NCBI RefSeq assembly: GCF_003590095.1
Contig: NC_039491.1
Span: 10,602,001-10,666,000 of the forward strand
Direction of reading: 5' to 3'
Source of the DNA: Trichoplusia ni
Taxonomy: Eukaryota; Arthropoda; Insecta; Lepidoptera; Noctuidae
Length of the DNA stretch: 64,000 nucleotides
Positions 12,841 to 27,180 of the stretch are shown one piece after another. Position numbers and translations under genes: made by a program. The notes under the pieces were generated by a model. The model was not told the DNA's origin. It was given only the letters and a program-made list of their open reading frames with translations, and did not search any database. Every line of letters begins with the position of its first letter. Within the stretch, counting starts at the first letter, position 1.

Positions 12841-13354
12841 TGTTTACATTGTATATTGTTGTGTCTACTACTGTTAGATTATTTGATATGTCTAGACGGT
12901 AAAAGTTGTTGCGTAAATTGTCAATGAGGAATTTAATTGCTATACTTTACATTCAAGTTAATATCTCCTGTTCTATCTTTTTCAGAAGACAAGAATATAT
13001 CATAAACATTTCAAGGATCTAAAGCAAAGTTAATTATTTTTATTACTTTTTCAGAACACCACCTCTTTCTTGAGACAGCTGATAATATTTATTGTAAGAA
13101 AAAGAAATTGAAAATTACCGTCTGGAAATTCTCATTTCAAAAAAGCATAAAACAAGTTATCAATCTATAATTACCTCTTTACAGCAAAATGTCTTTTAAA
13201 TTAATTAAAAATACTCTATTACTGGTCGTCGGTGAACCATCTTACATAAGGTTTCCAGAACCTTTGCGGTCCTTAATTAAACGGAGGAGACGACGCGAGT
13301 CGATAATTGAAAATTTTATCCGATACCGCCTTGCCGCTACCACTACATGTAACG

Positions 13355-13435
13355 GTAAGACCGTTGCAGTTCGTAAAGCCAGATAGCGCTATACATGGCG
13401 CAGAGCGGCGTCTCGCTTCCACAACTGTAACTTTT
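13355..13435. repeat. Family A palindromic repeat, copy 2
   Basis: The right arm 'tctcgcttccacaactgtaa' is well kept; the left arm 'ccgttgcagttcgtaaagcc' is diverged. The centre is 'gcgctatacatggcgcagag'. Confidence 0.55.
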
Positions 13436-13702
13436 TTTCTTAAGGAAAAGGTGTTGGTTAAAGCTAGCTACGAACACGCGACTTATTTGTCGATCTGACG
13501 AGAATTCTGCTGAATTCGCTCATATAGACTACTTTTGGTGTGCAATTGCTTCATTATCTAAGTAATAACTGGATGTGTACATATTCGAGATATTATCTTT
13601 TTTATTCCAAACCAAAAGAAAGGGGAAAAAAGGAACCCTACTATATCGAAGGTATCGCTGATCATATATTTATAATTCCGCTTTAAAAACAAATACAATA
13701 TA

Positions 13703-13743
13703 AATGATATTCCTCCAACATACAATGTTGGAGGAATATCATT
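13703..13743. repeat. Perfect 19-bp hairpin
   Basis: Arms 13703-13721 and 13725-13743 are exact reverse complements around the loop ACA. It is isolated in AT-rich DNA. The very short loop argues against a microRNA precursor and favours a snap-back duplication or a cruciform-type repeat. Confidence 0.85.
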
Positions 13744-15979
13744 CAATCCCTAATATCTTCAGAAAAACATATTTAAATTAAATGACAAACATTTATAGTG
13801 CAATTGCAATCCGCATCGGGATATATGATGAATGGTAAGCAATAACAGATCGTAGCGAACGATGGAATGAGAAAAAGTCGCAAAATGTAACATTTTCAAA
13901 TCGAATACATCACCTATGAATGATCGCGTTATGAATGTTCGTGTGAATGTTGCATTTGTGCGTTTTCACGTCGGTTAGTGGTCGACATTTTATGGCTTGC
14001 TTTAAATTAGTTTTGCTTGTTGCGTTTACTTAAAATAGATGAATGTTGAAGAAATTGATTATGGATTCTGTAATAGTAACTGTGGAGGATGGAGGTGGGA
14101 GTTTGAGGTAACATTTTCAAAAATAATATGCTTATTTAATATTTACTCTCGAAAATTATTTTTACTTAAAATACTAAGTACCGTATACATTGTTATGTCT
14201 GAAGAAAAGGTTCGATTCGAAAACCGCAAACATTGTTACATAAGGCATTTTTAAGTCTATGAGTAAAAATTACTCTAAGATTTAACATATTTGATAACTT
14301 TAAATATTATTTATCACTGAATTTATATACGGTGTGTTCATAATAAAGCGGTCAGTTACTCGCCAGTCCCCACTATGTAATAGCTCTCGAGGTGTCATTA
14401 AGTTAATAATACCATCATTAGTCGACTTCTATCGCAAGTAAAGATTTTTAATAATAAAAATGAAGAAAAAACTGTTGCGTTTTAAAACATAATTTTATTT
14501 ACCAGGATTCAACGTCTAAATATGGAAGTAATATGTCTCCATTGAAAACAATGCAATCCGTTATACTCGCGACAAATTGTTGGTCATTGAACAAATCATT
14601 GAGAGAACAAGAAAAAAGTACAAACAGAAGCATTTCAGTACCCATTCATTACACGAAGACAGTAACGCCATCTATCCATCGGCGGAGACAAGCTGTGACA
14701 GTTCGATGAGAAATGAATAGCGGTCACAATTCGCAATAATAATAAATGATTGCCCGATCCAAAGACAATGCAATAGCATCTTGTTAACCTATCACAAATA
14801 CATTAGCTAAAATGATAGATGACTTGTACGATGATTATTCGCAATTTATAAGTTGCTTAGCGAGGTTGTGATCAGATCCGGTGATGAAACGACAATGGAA
14901 CGTTACGGTTAATGTGTTTTGTAAGAAAAGCACTTTAGACCAAAAACTTAACTACAAAAAGAAGGGTAAGTGTGCCTAATAAAAAAATGTTTTTTTCAAA
15001 TGACAAATTAAGCTCACCAAAATTAACTTCTATTTGAATGACTAAAGACCAAAATTATTTACTCTCTTTGCTTTTCAATTATTACAAAAGAAACATAAAA
15101 CTAGATATAAAGCAACAAGAACATCAATAAGTACAAATCAAAGCTCATAACTTGTGAAGATACATTGCAAAATGCAAATGTATAAACAATAATGTTTTAT
15201 TCATGAACATAAATATTTATAAACAGAACCATCAATCATTTTATCAAGAGCTGACAGCCTCCATGACTGACTCTATACATCCAACGTTACATGGAACAAG
15301 TGCTATATATGATGTTCAAACAAACTGGGTCATACACACTGACCTTTCGAAGGGACTGACAGTGCCATACCTCGCCATAATGCAAACCATTCTAAATATA
15401 AAAACGGATATAAACTTGCGCATCAAACGTTGGAATAATACAAAGTTATATTTGCGGTTGGATACAGCGCTACTGATGCTCTTTTTCTACCAGAACCGAT
15501 CATTTCAACGTTAATATTTACTTAGTTCTATTTTTCGCCGTCGGTACAGATATGTTTGTTTGGTGCTCAAAGCAAGAGGGTTTGCAAAACAGTGTTGCGC
15601 CAGAGAACGATCTCTCCGCATTCCGCGGATGGCAGCCTTGACGGCTGAACACTCTGTTCGTTGTGACTGCACTTTTAGATGCATCCGACACGAAGGCGAA
15701 CTGCCTTTATAAACATAAGTATTAAGTAATATCAATTCGCACGTCTCTATTTAACGAAAGGCGAATGTCGGTTGATGTTTGGCGAAATTTCTTGGGTGAT
15801 TATATGTACATTGTTTCAATTCATTCTTTAGAGTAGCCTATTATTCCTAACAGAAAATAAGCGATGTGAAATTCAAAGCCTCATTAAAATCACAAGTTTT
15901 TATGTCAAATAGGACCGTTCTTCAGGCATTTTAAGAACGTTACAGTCTCATGACTGTAATAATATAATATAATATAAAA
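13744..15979. other. Non-coding stretch
   Basis: Mostly AT-rich. A GC-richer patch at 15560-15700 reads on the minus strand as part of a 74-codon frame (with ECSAVKAAIRGMRRDR) that I cannot assign; it may be an old repeat. Confidence 0.5.
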
Positions 15980-16013
15980 TAAAAGCACCTAGAGTCATCT
16001 CTAGGTGCTTTTA
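15980..16013. repeat. Perfect 15-bp hairpin
   Basis: Arms 15980-15994 and 15999-16013 pair exactly around TCAT; the core is 'aaaagcacctagag'. It follows a run of TAATA repeats. In bacteria it would look like a terminator, but in an insect genome that reading does not apply. Confidence 0.8.
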
Positions 16014-16313
16014 AACATTATAGCCTATCATTTCGGCAAATACAATAACAAAATCTCTTTACACATGGTCGTTCTTCCATCTATTTATTTTCTAACACAC
16101 TCTCTTAATGCTCAAACAGTTAACTCAAAAACACCTGACACTAACTCATGACGTCACAAATCAACTCATAACAATCTTCGCGTCCCAAAAACCTTAAAAC
16201 ATCGCAATCATAATCAATCAAACATTACCTACTGAAACACTAAAATCATTTACCGAGTACTTACCTACGTCATAATAACCAGTGGTAGAAAAAACCCGCG
16301 TGTCATCCGCGCC

Positions 16314-16325
16314 GGTCACGTGACC
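16314..16325. promoter_or_regulatory. E-box palindrome GGTCACGTGACC
   Basis: A 12-base perfect palindrome around CACGTG within a short GC-rich stretch (16296-16332). GTCACGTGAC is the CLEAR-type site bound by MITF/TFEB factors; binding here is inference. Confidence 0.4.
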
Positions 16326-16984
16326 CGGCCAAGGTCTTCAGTAAACTTGTTAGAAGTTCCCCCCCTCACCCCCCCTCATTGAGCCCTCATTATGTAAGAC
16401 TTCGTTGCATGCGTCCTACCATAACAATGCATTATGAGTCATATACGACAGGTATAACCTGACCTGTATGCAAAACAAATTGCTTAAGCTTAAAGATCAA
16501 AGTAAACTGGTGTTCTATCTTCAGTCGCGCAAACTTACAGTTGCGGTCAAGTGTTAGGATTTTGTACTTTACTGTGTGGTAATAGGGGTTGGTGTGGCTG
16601 GTAATATGTTGCGTGGGTGGATGCAGCGTGCGTAAGATCGTAACTGTTGATGCGTAAAATGTAGAAATAGGTACATGACAAGACCGAGACTGAATATCGT
16701 TGTAAATTGTGTTGATTTATGATGAAATTCTCGTGTTGTGAGGTAAATTATTTAATTGTGATCGGTGAACATCTGTTTACAATTGATTTCATTTCATTAA
16801 TTAGATTGTAAGATGTTTAAACATTTCTAACCTCCATCTTCGTAAGATTTTCTCCAGACTTTCTTTTTAAAATTTCCGATTATTTATGCAGTTAGCCTGA
16901 GCTGAGTCTTGATTTTTCAGTCTGGAAAGCCCTTTACTTCATCATCCTATTACAGCCCAGAGAGCCGAAAGTGACCTAATACAT

Positions 16985-17045
16985 AAAGCAGTGGACCGGG
17001 CTCTATGGCATACCTTAAGGGAGGCCTATGTCCAGCTGCAGGCTG
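16985..17045 (+). repeat. SINE/LINE 3' tail fragment
   Basis: The string around 'gggaggcctatgtccagctg' matches the widespread lepidopteran ending 'gaggcctatgtccagcagtgg', shared by Bm1-like SINEs and related LINEs. It is short and isolated, so only a relic remains. Confidence 0.55.
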
Positions 17046-20000
17046 TTTACTTACCAACACTTTTCAAAAACCGACTTTAAGTTTTAAAGCTTACTTAAAA
17101 AAATCTTTGTTAAATACGTTTACAACAATGACGAAATCGATAGACTATGTAATCTAATGTCTTAGTAAGATCGAGACGATTAGAAAATAAATGATCACAA
17201 GACCGACACCGTAGCATAATTTCTAAGTAGTCTTGCGTCAGACGAAATGAAGGGGGAAAGAAATGACCGTAATGATATAATACACTCTATTACAGATCTG
17301 TACCCTGTAGGGTATTGATGTATAGGTAAATGTAGAGATATCAGTACTTTTTGCTTTTGCAAGCATACCTGGAAGAAAGTTTAATCTGGATCTTTGTTGG
17401 TAGTATTGTAAGTCAAAACGTAAACGCAACGTAAACTTCTATATCTGTATGAACAAGGTGCAAGATAATCTTACTGTTCATCCGATTACACTTGATAAGG
17501 TAAAAATATTGCTTCGAAAAAAAATGAAAATTAAGGGTACAAGAAAACATAGTACAAAAAATAACATTAAAAATAGCGCAAACATACAATTTTGTTAATT
17601 GAATAGTGCAAAGTCTACAATTGAATTGTAAATGAATCATTTAAAAAAATTTAATTAATAAGGTAAAAGGGCTTCTTTATTAAAAAGATAAGCTATAACA
17701 TTAACAACCGGTACATTCACTTAATATCGGTATTCGTGTTAACTGTCAGTGAGCGCAATTCACTCAAAGGTTAAAATTTTGGTATGCGCGAGCATGCGTG
17801 TTACTTGGATCAATTGATAACTTGTTAACAAATATACTTTATTTAAACTAAGATTTTGCCTTAAATATTTTAAAAAGATATTAAAATACTTAAAAACAAA
17901 CATTAAAACAACGAATACCACCAAAATATTGAAACTTGGTATATCCCAGCCAATCCCAGGGGAAACGATTGACTATCTTGGAATCCGCAACTAAATGAAT
18001 GAGAAATATGATCTAGGAGGTGTAAAAAATCCAAGAGTTGTAATTTCAAAACTAATAGGATAAATAAAGGTAAAGGAAACAATTTACCTGTAAGGAATTA
18101 ACCCATAACCGCAGAAACCACCACTCACCTCTCATATTATTATATCTCTATTGGTAATAATATTGTAAAGAACTTAGTTTTCCAAAAAATAACTAAAAAT
18201 TCTAAGAAGTGTTACAGGTATTCTGTTTTACCAACTTCTCTATCCTGCCCATAGTCACAATACTTCAACTATGTAAGTGTTCATACATGACTCACGGTTC
18301 AAGGGAATGGTTATTTTTTCTTTAATTGTAGCTTTTCGATTTCAAAGTACTTCATTTGCTGGAAGATTCACCTCCATCATTAAATCCATCGTTTTCATCC
18401 GAAACCTCTTAAGTCTTAGAAGTCGATATATACTGTCAACTTACTTCATGAAGTGAAACCTTTCAGTGCTCACACAAGAAAAACCAAAGCAGCTTTTATT
18501 TTTCTCTCCAGTAATTCTGACACTTCGGAAATGTTTCAAAAATGGGAATCCGATTTCCCCAACATTTTGCCAACCAGTTATCGTACACAGCAAATAGATA
18601 CGAATTCTGCTGAATCGAGAAAATATATTTCTTGAGATATTTTTCATGAGAAGTCTGACGTATTTTATGCTCTAGCAATATTATATTGCTCAGCCATCCG
18701 CTAGTCAATACAGCTTTTAAGACGTGACAAAATAATAGAAACTGACTCGTGAATCGAGCTTTTGTAAAATATTGACTTGGTAATCCTAGGAGTCCTACTA
18801 TAAGATTTGAGATTCCTAAAAATAACATCTAATCATTTGTTAACATAATCAAGGCCCTTATTCTAGTTAACGTCTGGAAAAAAATCTCTATAAGTTTAAA
18901 ACAAACTTCGTCTACTTAACGGGCTTAACAACATACAAAAACCTATAAGCCGCTAGACAAACAACAGATTAAATTACCTAAAATGAGAAAAAAAAAAACA
19001 ACTTTGCCGAATACCTAGACAGCTAGCGGTTACCAATCTCCCTCGATCACCTTTCGATTACTACACCACAATGTCATTACGTAACGAATAATGAACAATA
19101 ACAATCGTATTACAAGACAAATACAGCTTAATTAAATGTATATTTTGGTGTTTTGTTCGAAAATTACTTATCTTTTAGGTGATACTTTCGAAACGATATA
19201 ATTTCTTAAGGAGGAACCGACGGACTCCTAAAATTAGGTTCGTATTTTAATTCTGTTATTTATGTTCTTCATTTATGTAGGATACACGTGTCTCAAGTTT
19301 TAGGAGAAGTCGCGTGGGATTAGCAGCAAACAAGAGAGCCAAGACAGAAATGTTAATTTCAGGCTGAAAAAACTCAATGAAGAAAAATATTTAAATTAGC
19401 CTTTGCCTCTCAAGAAGAATTTACCAACCAATATATTTCATTCACAATTATCTTTACAGGGAATTCTGAAGCGAGTTAAGCAAACACGTCATTTATAACT
19501 AATATTAATTAACAGAGTATAGGACACTTGTGCTCTACTTATTTACCATTACAATAACTCCAAATTGCCCAATGAACAATCCAAACACTTGAAAGTCAAT
19601 GCAAAGATCTGGAGGTTTTCGTTAATTAGTAAACTTCTCAAAGGGATCTGAGGCACGCACTGAATTGAAGAGAATCAAGTGGGCTGTTATTATTCATCGT
19701 TGACTTTATAATTTGTTTTGTAACATCAACTGGGGCTATGGAAATTGCCAAGGAGCTGGGAAAAAATATTCAGAAACTTGACGCCCGTAAATAGATTTAT
19801 GTTGAAACTAATTTTCTCTTGAGTGTGGATACGAAGGGTGCCGTTTGGACCGCGACTTAGTGTTCGTTATATCGTCGCATTATAATATTCATGAAGACAC
19901 AATCTGTTTCGTTGTCGCGATCGTGTAAAAATAGCCTTCATCCTCTTTCCATGTCGGGGGCGGCTAACAAAAATGATCTTGCCAATACCTTCTTTTTGGT

Positions 20001-20482
20001 TAAACGGGAAAAATATTTATGTAGCCTTTTTAAAGCTAAGAAGACTTGAAACACTTGGAAGAAGAAAAAAAATTACGGTATTTAAACAAATAGGACTGAT
20101 GTGCCCAAAACCTTTAATATTAAATTTTACGTTGTACCTACATTGTCGCCAATTAAAACTCGCCACATAATAATGCAATTTAACGACTATTTCAGTATTA
20201 GCATAATAGGTTGCTGCGTTAGTACGCGAGACAAAATGTCACTTGATTAGCGAGCGGTCAATGTGTTACAAATTATATCATTCGTACGCTTATTTCGACA
20301 AATCGCCCACGAAATAATTAGCGCCCTAAGGTTAAGTATTAAATAAGGTGCTTAGTATGTGTAAGACGTGTACCACCAAGTGTGAGATGAACCAGAAACT
20401 TAATAAGAAGTGCATGTACATTGCTAGCTTATTATAAGCAGTTACGCATATCTTAGTGAAGGATTTTTATTTGTTTTATCAA
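17046..20482. other. Non-coding stretch
   Basis: AT-rich DNA with overlapping chance frames near 18441-18828. No repeat family or regulatory island was recognised. Confidence 0.6.
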
Positions 20483-20497
20483 CCCCCCCCCCCCCCC
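20483..20497 (+). repeat. Poly(C)15 tract
   Basis: Fifteen consecutive C in AT-rich sequence. Length in such tracts is often unreliable in assemblies. Confidence 0.95.
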
Positions 20498-22765
20498 AAA
20501 TGTTCTTGGTTTGTGTCTCACATTCAATCTCTTTCTATTACTTTTGTTATGGCGATTGAGCTGTTAATTCATTATAAACAAAATAATTAGCAAACACATG
20601 TAACATAATAACTTTATCCACTCAGTAACCCAATCAACATAGATATTCATCTCCAAGTCAAGTCAACAACATTTTCCGACGCACAATGTTTAAGTGTTTA
20701 TTTAATTACCTGCACTCGCTATTCTAGACACACCGTCACCTCTTTAACCCGCTGCTTTAACTCGAATACAAACACTCCGAACGTTAAATAATAATAAACC
20801 AACGCCCTTTTCTCGGAACATCAGCGGAGAGCGGTATAGGGTCCTTCACATTTATGCAACAGGTACCGCAAACATACAACTCGACTCCAAAATATCAAGC
20901 ACTACTTTAAGTTCTAGTGAACAAGGTTTAGAACCCCGTGGCAATGAGTTTTGTGCCCGTAAATGTAATGTTGTTACAGCTGTAATATTTTTTGATGTCA
21001 CTATTAAAGAGTAGCAGGATAAGGTTTGTAAGGATGACGTCAGTTGTAATCAATTAGAGATTGTAAAGGTGACAAATAAGTAAATTATCGTCGTCATAAT
21101 TTTAGCTTTTCGATAAACATGCTTGATACAAGGTGTTTGATTCAAACCATGGTGAAAAATGATCAAGTTTCTAATAAATGTTCCAGTGCTAGACAAAGAC
21201 TCTTTCAGATACGGAGGAAAAAAACACGTTTGCTTTTGTATTATATAAAAATATGGTTAAAAATGGTTCTGCACGTGCAATACTTCAAACAAATTACAAC
21301 AGTTCAATATAAAATTTCACTAATAGGTACTTTTTAAGTTTAAATAAACTGGAATATTTACTTAACACTCAAAACTTTCAGTACTCGTGTTGAAATACCA
21401 AATTACTGAAATACTATTTCATTAAACATTCCTCCTATCACACCGTAGTCGAATATAAATCGAAATAAATGTAACCCAAAATAATTCAATTAAAAACACA
21501 ACAGAATCACTTGTTCCTTTTCCTGGCTGTATTAGTTCCCCACTTTACTCCAAGATACAGCTAATTATTCCAGGGTGTGTTAAGCTACATCATAGGCCTA
21601 CAGGAGGTCTAAAACCAAGAAGAATAAGAATTTGAACATAGTCTCTGCGAGCCAGTCTTTTTATAAACAGAGATAAAGAGAGAAAACCAGGCCTTATCAA
21701 ATGAAGCCGCATAAACTTAAAAAATAAATGCGTAAACATTAAAATAATAAGCATTATACATCATACGCAGTAGTACAAGTGAAATACATAATGAGTATGA
21801 AACACGAACATTAGAAAAAAGACAATTAAATGCAAATCTGATGACCTCGACAGTTACACGACAGTGATACGGACACGACGCGAGTGATATACGACGGCGT
21901 AATGGATTCAGATAGAAAGCGATACTGAATCATAAATAATAAATTGGTTACAATGGAACAAGTGTAATGGAACATTGTAAGGAACAAGTGACTTATAGCC
22001 ATTCGTTTTGTTAAAGATTTATCGAGTAATGTCATTTAGTGCAACATTTCCAGGTATTTTTTTTTATTTGGACTAATAATCTTAAGTTGGTGATATCTTC
22101 CTACATATTTTTCTTTTCTAATGTAAGAATGTAAAAGCAGCACTTTTCTGTATCTGATCAGCTCCCTAAGAGTTTAGCATTATCTACCTGTAATAGGTAG
22201 TAATGAAATTGAGGTTAGAAGAATTCTGAATTAATTTTAACTTCACAAAACTACGAGGTATTGAACCATTTCACATGGTTTCACTTCCAAAAAGTAATCT
22301 AAAAAACTTGGTCTAATTTTGATACTGACGAAACCTGCAGTAGTATTTCGTTTTAATTAAAATCAAAGAAGAATCCATCAGATTACTATTTAACAAACAT
22401 ATATAACAACAAAATGGAAACTTACAATGCTTAAGTTAACGGGGAAAAATCGAACGTCAGTGGATAATATAATTGCAATGTAAAAAGGGCAAAAGATAAA
22501 ATAACTTTGTAATTATAGCAGAAAATATGCAATAAATGATCACAATTCTACGTATCTGTGGGGCAATTCGTCGCAAGGAATTTGTCATTATGCGAGTAAT
22601 TTACATTACTCTTTGTTTTTATTTTAAGTATTTATACGTCACTATTGTTGAAAAGTAAATTTCTTGGAATACTCGTAACAGTGACACAAAGTGTTATAAA
22701 TTCTTGACGATCTTAACAGATTACATAAAACACTCAAAACGCCTAACGCCACATTTTAAAATATT
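20498..22765. other. Non-coding stretch
   Basis: A single TGACGTCA lies at 21035-21042. Otherwise nothing was recognised. Confidence 0.6.
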
Positions 22766-22844
22766 ACTATTATAATTGTGGAAACATCATATTACACTAC
22801 AGGGTCATATATAGCGTCTCTCTTCCACAATTGCTAAAATATTC
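22766..22844. repeat. Family A palindromic repeat, copy 3
   Basis: The arms 'aattgtggaaacatca' and 'gcgtctctcttccacaatt' are reverse complements with a few mismatches, separated by a degenerate centre. Confidence 0.45.
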
Positions 22845-25800
22845 GTTTTATCTGTAATAAACAATCACAGTCATATTTGTGTCCAAAAACTAGGGCTCTT
22901 TCAAAGTATTTCGAAACCTAAGTTTCAGAACAATAATACAAACTACAACAGCATTAATTTCCTAGTTCCTCCCATTCGAATTTATAAAGTACTAAGCTTA
23001 AAATAGAAAACAATAGGTACCTCGTAAGACTTGCTAAATTCCTAATTAAAACGACAATTGCTGGCGTACCTAATTACTTCAATGCTCATTGAGTTTTGCG
23101 TTGTATTAACAATAAAAAATAAATAAAGGAAACTTGAGAATAAATACACGCGGTGATGTCAAATCGTGTCGAAGATACACACGATTATTAAAATCTTTTT
23201 AATATAAATGCATTTCTCTTGACATTGACCCGTTATCAACTCCGTTCTATACATTTTTATTTATATACCTATGACTAAGCAATTAAATATTATTCGTTCC
23301 AATTAGTACACGCTGATATTTGAATTAAAATTAGACCAATTTTACGGTTATAAATATGATTATACGTAAAGAAACAGCCGATTAAGTTAAACAGGTTTCT
23401 AGCTCAACCATTGTTAAGCCTTTATGTTAACTACATAAATAAATTACGTAATCATACTAAACTATGTGTTACTAATCGTAACAACATAAACGGCACAATT
23501 TAAATAACGATCGTACCTAAATTATTACTATACGAGCAAGCTTAAGTTCGAAAACATTGTTTATAGGAAAGGCAGACCAAAAAAACCTAATTTATACGGA
23601 TTTTTTATTGAAAAAAATTACCGTAATATCGTCGAGAACGAAACAGATTACGCTTCGGTGTGACAGTCAGTCTTATGACAAACACTAATGTGTATACATT
23701 TTGTGACATATTAATAAAATTAAATGAATTGAACGGTAATAAACACGGACGCTTTCACGAGTGGGCAACCGATGAAAATATATCAATGATGATCTTTAGA
23801 ATTGTAGGACAAAAGTTATCAATTCTGATCTTATTTATGATATTGTTATATTTGTGAAGTGAAAGTTAATCCAATCTTAAAACCGGCTGTCAATTTTATA
23901 ACTGAAAAAAATCACTGACCGAATTGAAAACCTTTTCCTCTTTAAATGAGTTAAAAATTAAACAACATGATTAATTTTTCATGCCTATTTCAAAACTAGA
24001 ATTAGCGGTGTGACTAGGTATTTTTTTACAGCCTGAGAATATACGTTCTTTCATCGATTACGCTCAGTTTTATATTAAAAACACATCATCCGTAAAAAAA
24101 TCCCCAGCTCCGAAGCTTTACTAAAATATCACTAGGTATCTTCAATCTCGAGGCACATCAGATGTGTTCCATACATAAGGCACTCCTGGTTTTATTAACT
24201 CCTAATTGAGACAAGTCTGTACTTGTAACAAACCACCGCAGTCCAACCCTCGCGGGACTCTAAACGTCCTAGCCGTGATATCAGAACAATTTTCTCTCCA
24301 GACATCTCCTATTTATTTACATTAAGATAACAATCGCGCAACACAAAACATATTCTATTACCAGCTTCATAAAGTACAAAATTAGTTGTCAATGTTCTGA
24401 CATATTCTCCGACATGTCCCCAGAGAAATTTCCACTCTATTTTTCGTTGGAAAAGGTTGTTTTTACTTTGAGTACGTATTGTTTGAGGTCAGTGGAGCAG
24501 TCCCACACCCTTGGTAGCAACAGGTTCTATTGATCATAGCGCCATCTACTGTAATAAGGGTCGCAGAGAGTTTGCTAGCTGCCAAGATTGGAATAATTGT
24601 TGTTGGAAACTGTTAAGTGGTATATAATTGTAAGGAAACTCGTGATAGGCTTACGTCAGCAATGTAATTGGGAAAGGATAAGTTTAGTATGTTACGTCTC
24701 GTAATTAATCACGATATGACATACATAATGCTTTGATTTGGATTACTACTGCGTCACTACAAAAAACCGAACACAATTCGCACTTGTCATAAAGACAGCT
24801 CTCTGTAAAGTACATTATTGGCCTACATTTCTATCAAAACACATCCAATTTCTTATCACATTTACAACCATGATACATCCAATTATTTATCCATTAGGAC
24901 ACTTACATTTATCTCCTAACACATTTTAAACCATGTTTGATTAACAATAACGGGAGTTAAAAGCTGATAACACCACACTTGGCGGATTCATGTTGACTAT
25001 GAGTTACTTATCTAATAATAGAACTGATAAAGTTATCTTTAGAAATAATACAAAAGGATAATTTATAGAACACTGCAATATGGATACAATTGTGGAGGAA
25101 CGTTAAAAAATTGCGAAAGAAAGTCAATTTTGCTAATGAATTACTAGACGAAGCAAAAAATCTAGCAGGATTGTCCGAAACAGTTGTCCGCGGTCTCGGT
25201 ATATATATTATGCAAAAGGCAAAGGATGGAATATGAGTGGGTTTAAGTCGGTATAAGTCTGACACACTTTTATGTTCTACCCAAAAGTGGGAGGAGTAAT
25301 TCGGCGAATTTCCATACCTAAAAAAAGCAAGCAAAAAAATAATTCAACTACATTTTCAAACTCTTGAATGTACACTTCATTTTCGGTGCTATAGTAATAC
25401 CAAGAAACTTAGTTAACAAAAAAGTCAACTAAAGTAGACAACAAGAAATAACATAGAAAAATCCTTTACAGAGGTGAGTCAAGGGTGAAAACCTAAACAC
25501 GGTAACGATTCCAAGACTTGATCTATTAATGTACTTCGATATATCCCCTCTACCCAATCTTGTTGACTTAACAATTAACACCTTCCTGAGTTTCACCAAA
25601 CCCAAAAAAAGACTGACAATAACTTTTTATAACAATCGCGTCAATAGAGTTCTAATTACGACAATCACTCGTCAAATACCACGATTAGCGGGTCACGAAC
25701 ATTGGGGCCAGTGTTTGAACAAAATCACAACTGTTTGTCCAAACCATTGCGATTATGTGTATGAAAATAATAACGTGTATGTGTGTATGCTTAATAATTT

Positions 25801-26910
25801 GAGGGTTTTTTTGTATCGCGTGATTATTTAGCAGATGTTTTATGTTTGTGTATTGTGCATTGTTTGTTTGAAACTGATGGATAAATATGATAAATCATAT
25901 TTGCATGCCTTTATTTACTTACAGGCTTGTCCTTCAAGCGAATGATATAAAAAACTCATGGTCCAATTGAGGGTTCCAATCTAGGTGAGAGACTTAGAAA
26001 CACACAATAAATATGGTTTAGAAAGAGGCCTATTCTCAAAATTGAGAAGGCAAAACCTGTATTATGGTAATGATATGCATTGAAAATGAAAGTACTGGTT
26101 CTTTTGCATTTGCATTTTTTTGATGTTTGATCGAAAATATTTATTTTAAGCTTTAATACTTAACATACTAAGGCTGAAACACGATAACCATAATAAACCA
26201 CGCAAAACCAAGGCCACACAAGATTTAATAATCCAAGCGATCCGCGTTAATTTCTCAATCAACAATTACTTCTGAAAATTTAACAATATAAATACATAAG
26301 CAACATGAATTATAAATCGTAACACTTTTGATCACGAATACCCTAATCGTACCTTATTAAAGGCTTTGAAGGCTGAATGCGTGAATTTAAGTCGATTTTT
26401 TCTTGTTATTTTAGTAATTTAGTGTTGTTTAAACATGGCTATAAAATACATTGTTACAAGGTAATTTGCACCAATTTTTTTCTTATTTAGAATCAGCGAA
26501 ATATTCTCAAAAAATAAGAAGAGAATTCAAATTAAAGGAGGTTTTACTCTTTAGTTTCCATGTCGAAAACAGCTGTTATAACACCACATCTAATCAAATT
26601 ATCATACCGAACAATGTATTTTTTTTATAATTCCAATAACAAGTGAAAGTAACAATAGAAAACTAACAACAACGTCATTGGAAATACATAAACAATACAC
26701 GAAATATTATCGAGTGTCGCATCGGCGCGACCTTGACAATGTCACGGTTGCGAGCACGGTAATAGCCCCCCGAGCGACGCCTGCGCACTTGTCAACGTAC
26801 TGGAAATGTTTCAATGGAAATTGTTACAACATAACTATGGCCACAGCATGGGATGTTTTCATCTCATATTAGGTAGTTTCATGAGTCAGTCGGGGAAATA
26901 AACGGTTTGT
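22845..26910. other. Non-coding stretch
   Basis: One plus-strand run near 25100-25230 translates to a helix-like string (NELLDEAKNLAGLSETVVRGL) that hints at an old transposase-type domain but ends in stops. A GC-richer patch is at 26700-26790. No gene can be supported. Confidence 0.5.
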
Positions 26911-27180
26911 TTTTTGGAGTTTCGTATCAAAAAAAAGGAAAAAATTCAACTCTGTATCCACCTGAATGGCAGGCTTTATCTCATGAGGCATATATGTAGT
27001 TAGATAGCTGAAAGTTTCACAGATCACAAATTCCTATTTTATATCGCTATACCGATAAATACTAAGAATTAAGATCAAGGTAAAGCACGGACTTAAATTT
27101 GATGGGTGACTAACTTTGCTTGCTATTTTTATTTTGCCCATTTGTACAGAACCCTCGGTGTCGCGTGTCTGAAACGCAGT
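26911..27180 (+). repeat. Family B repeat, copy 2
   Basis: The start is 'ttttttggagtttcgtatca'; the middle has 'tagctgaaagtttcacagat' and 'gctataccgataaatactaa'; the end is 'tacagaaccctcggtgtcgc'. Blocks occur in the same order as in copy 4. Confidence 0.55.

Noticed and set aside
12706..12927. Arg/Ala-rich 73-codon frame in the CpG island
   Set aside because: Its start is GTG and its composition follows from CpG density; the island is more likely a promoter or noncoding exon.
15980..16013. Rho-independent terminator
   Set aside because: The genome is eukaryotic, so the bacterial reading does not apply.
25008..25334. 108-codon minus-strand frame and helix-like plus-strand string
   Set aside because: The minus frame has no features; the plus string is short and broken by stops, too weak for a transposase claim.
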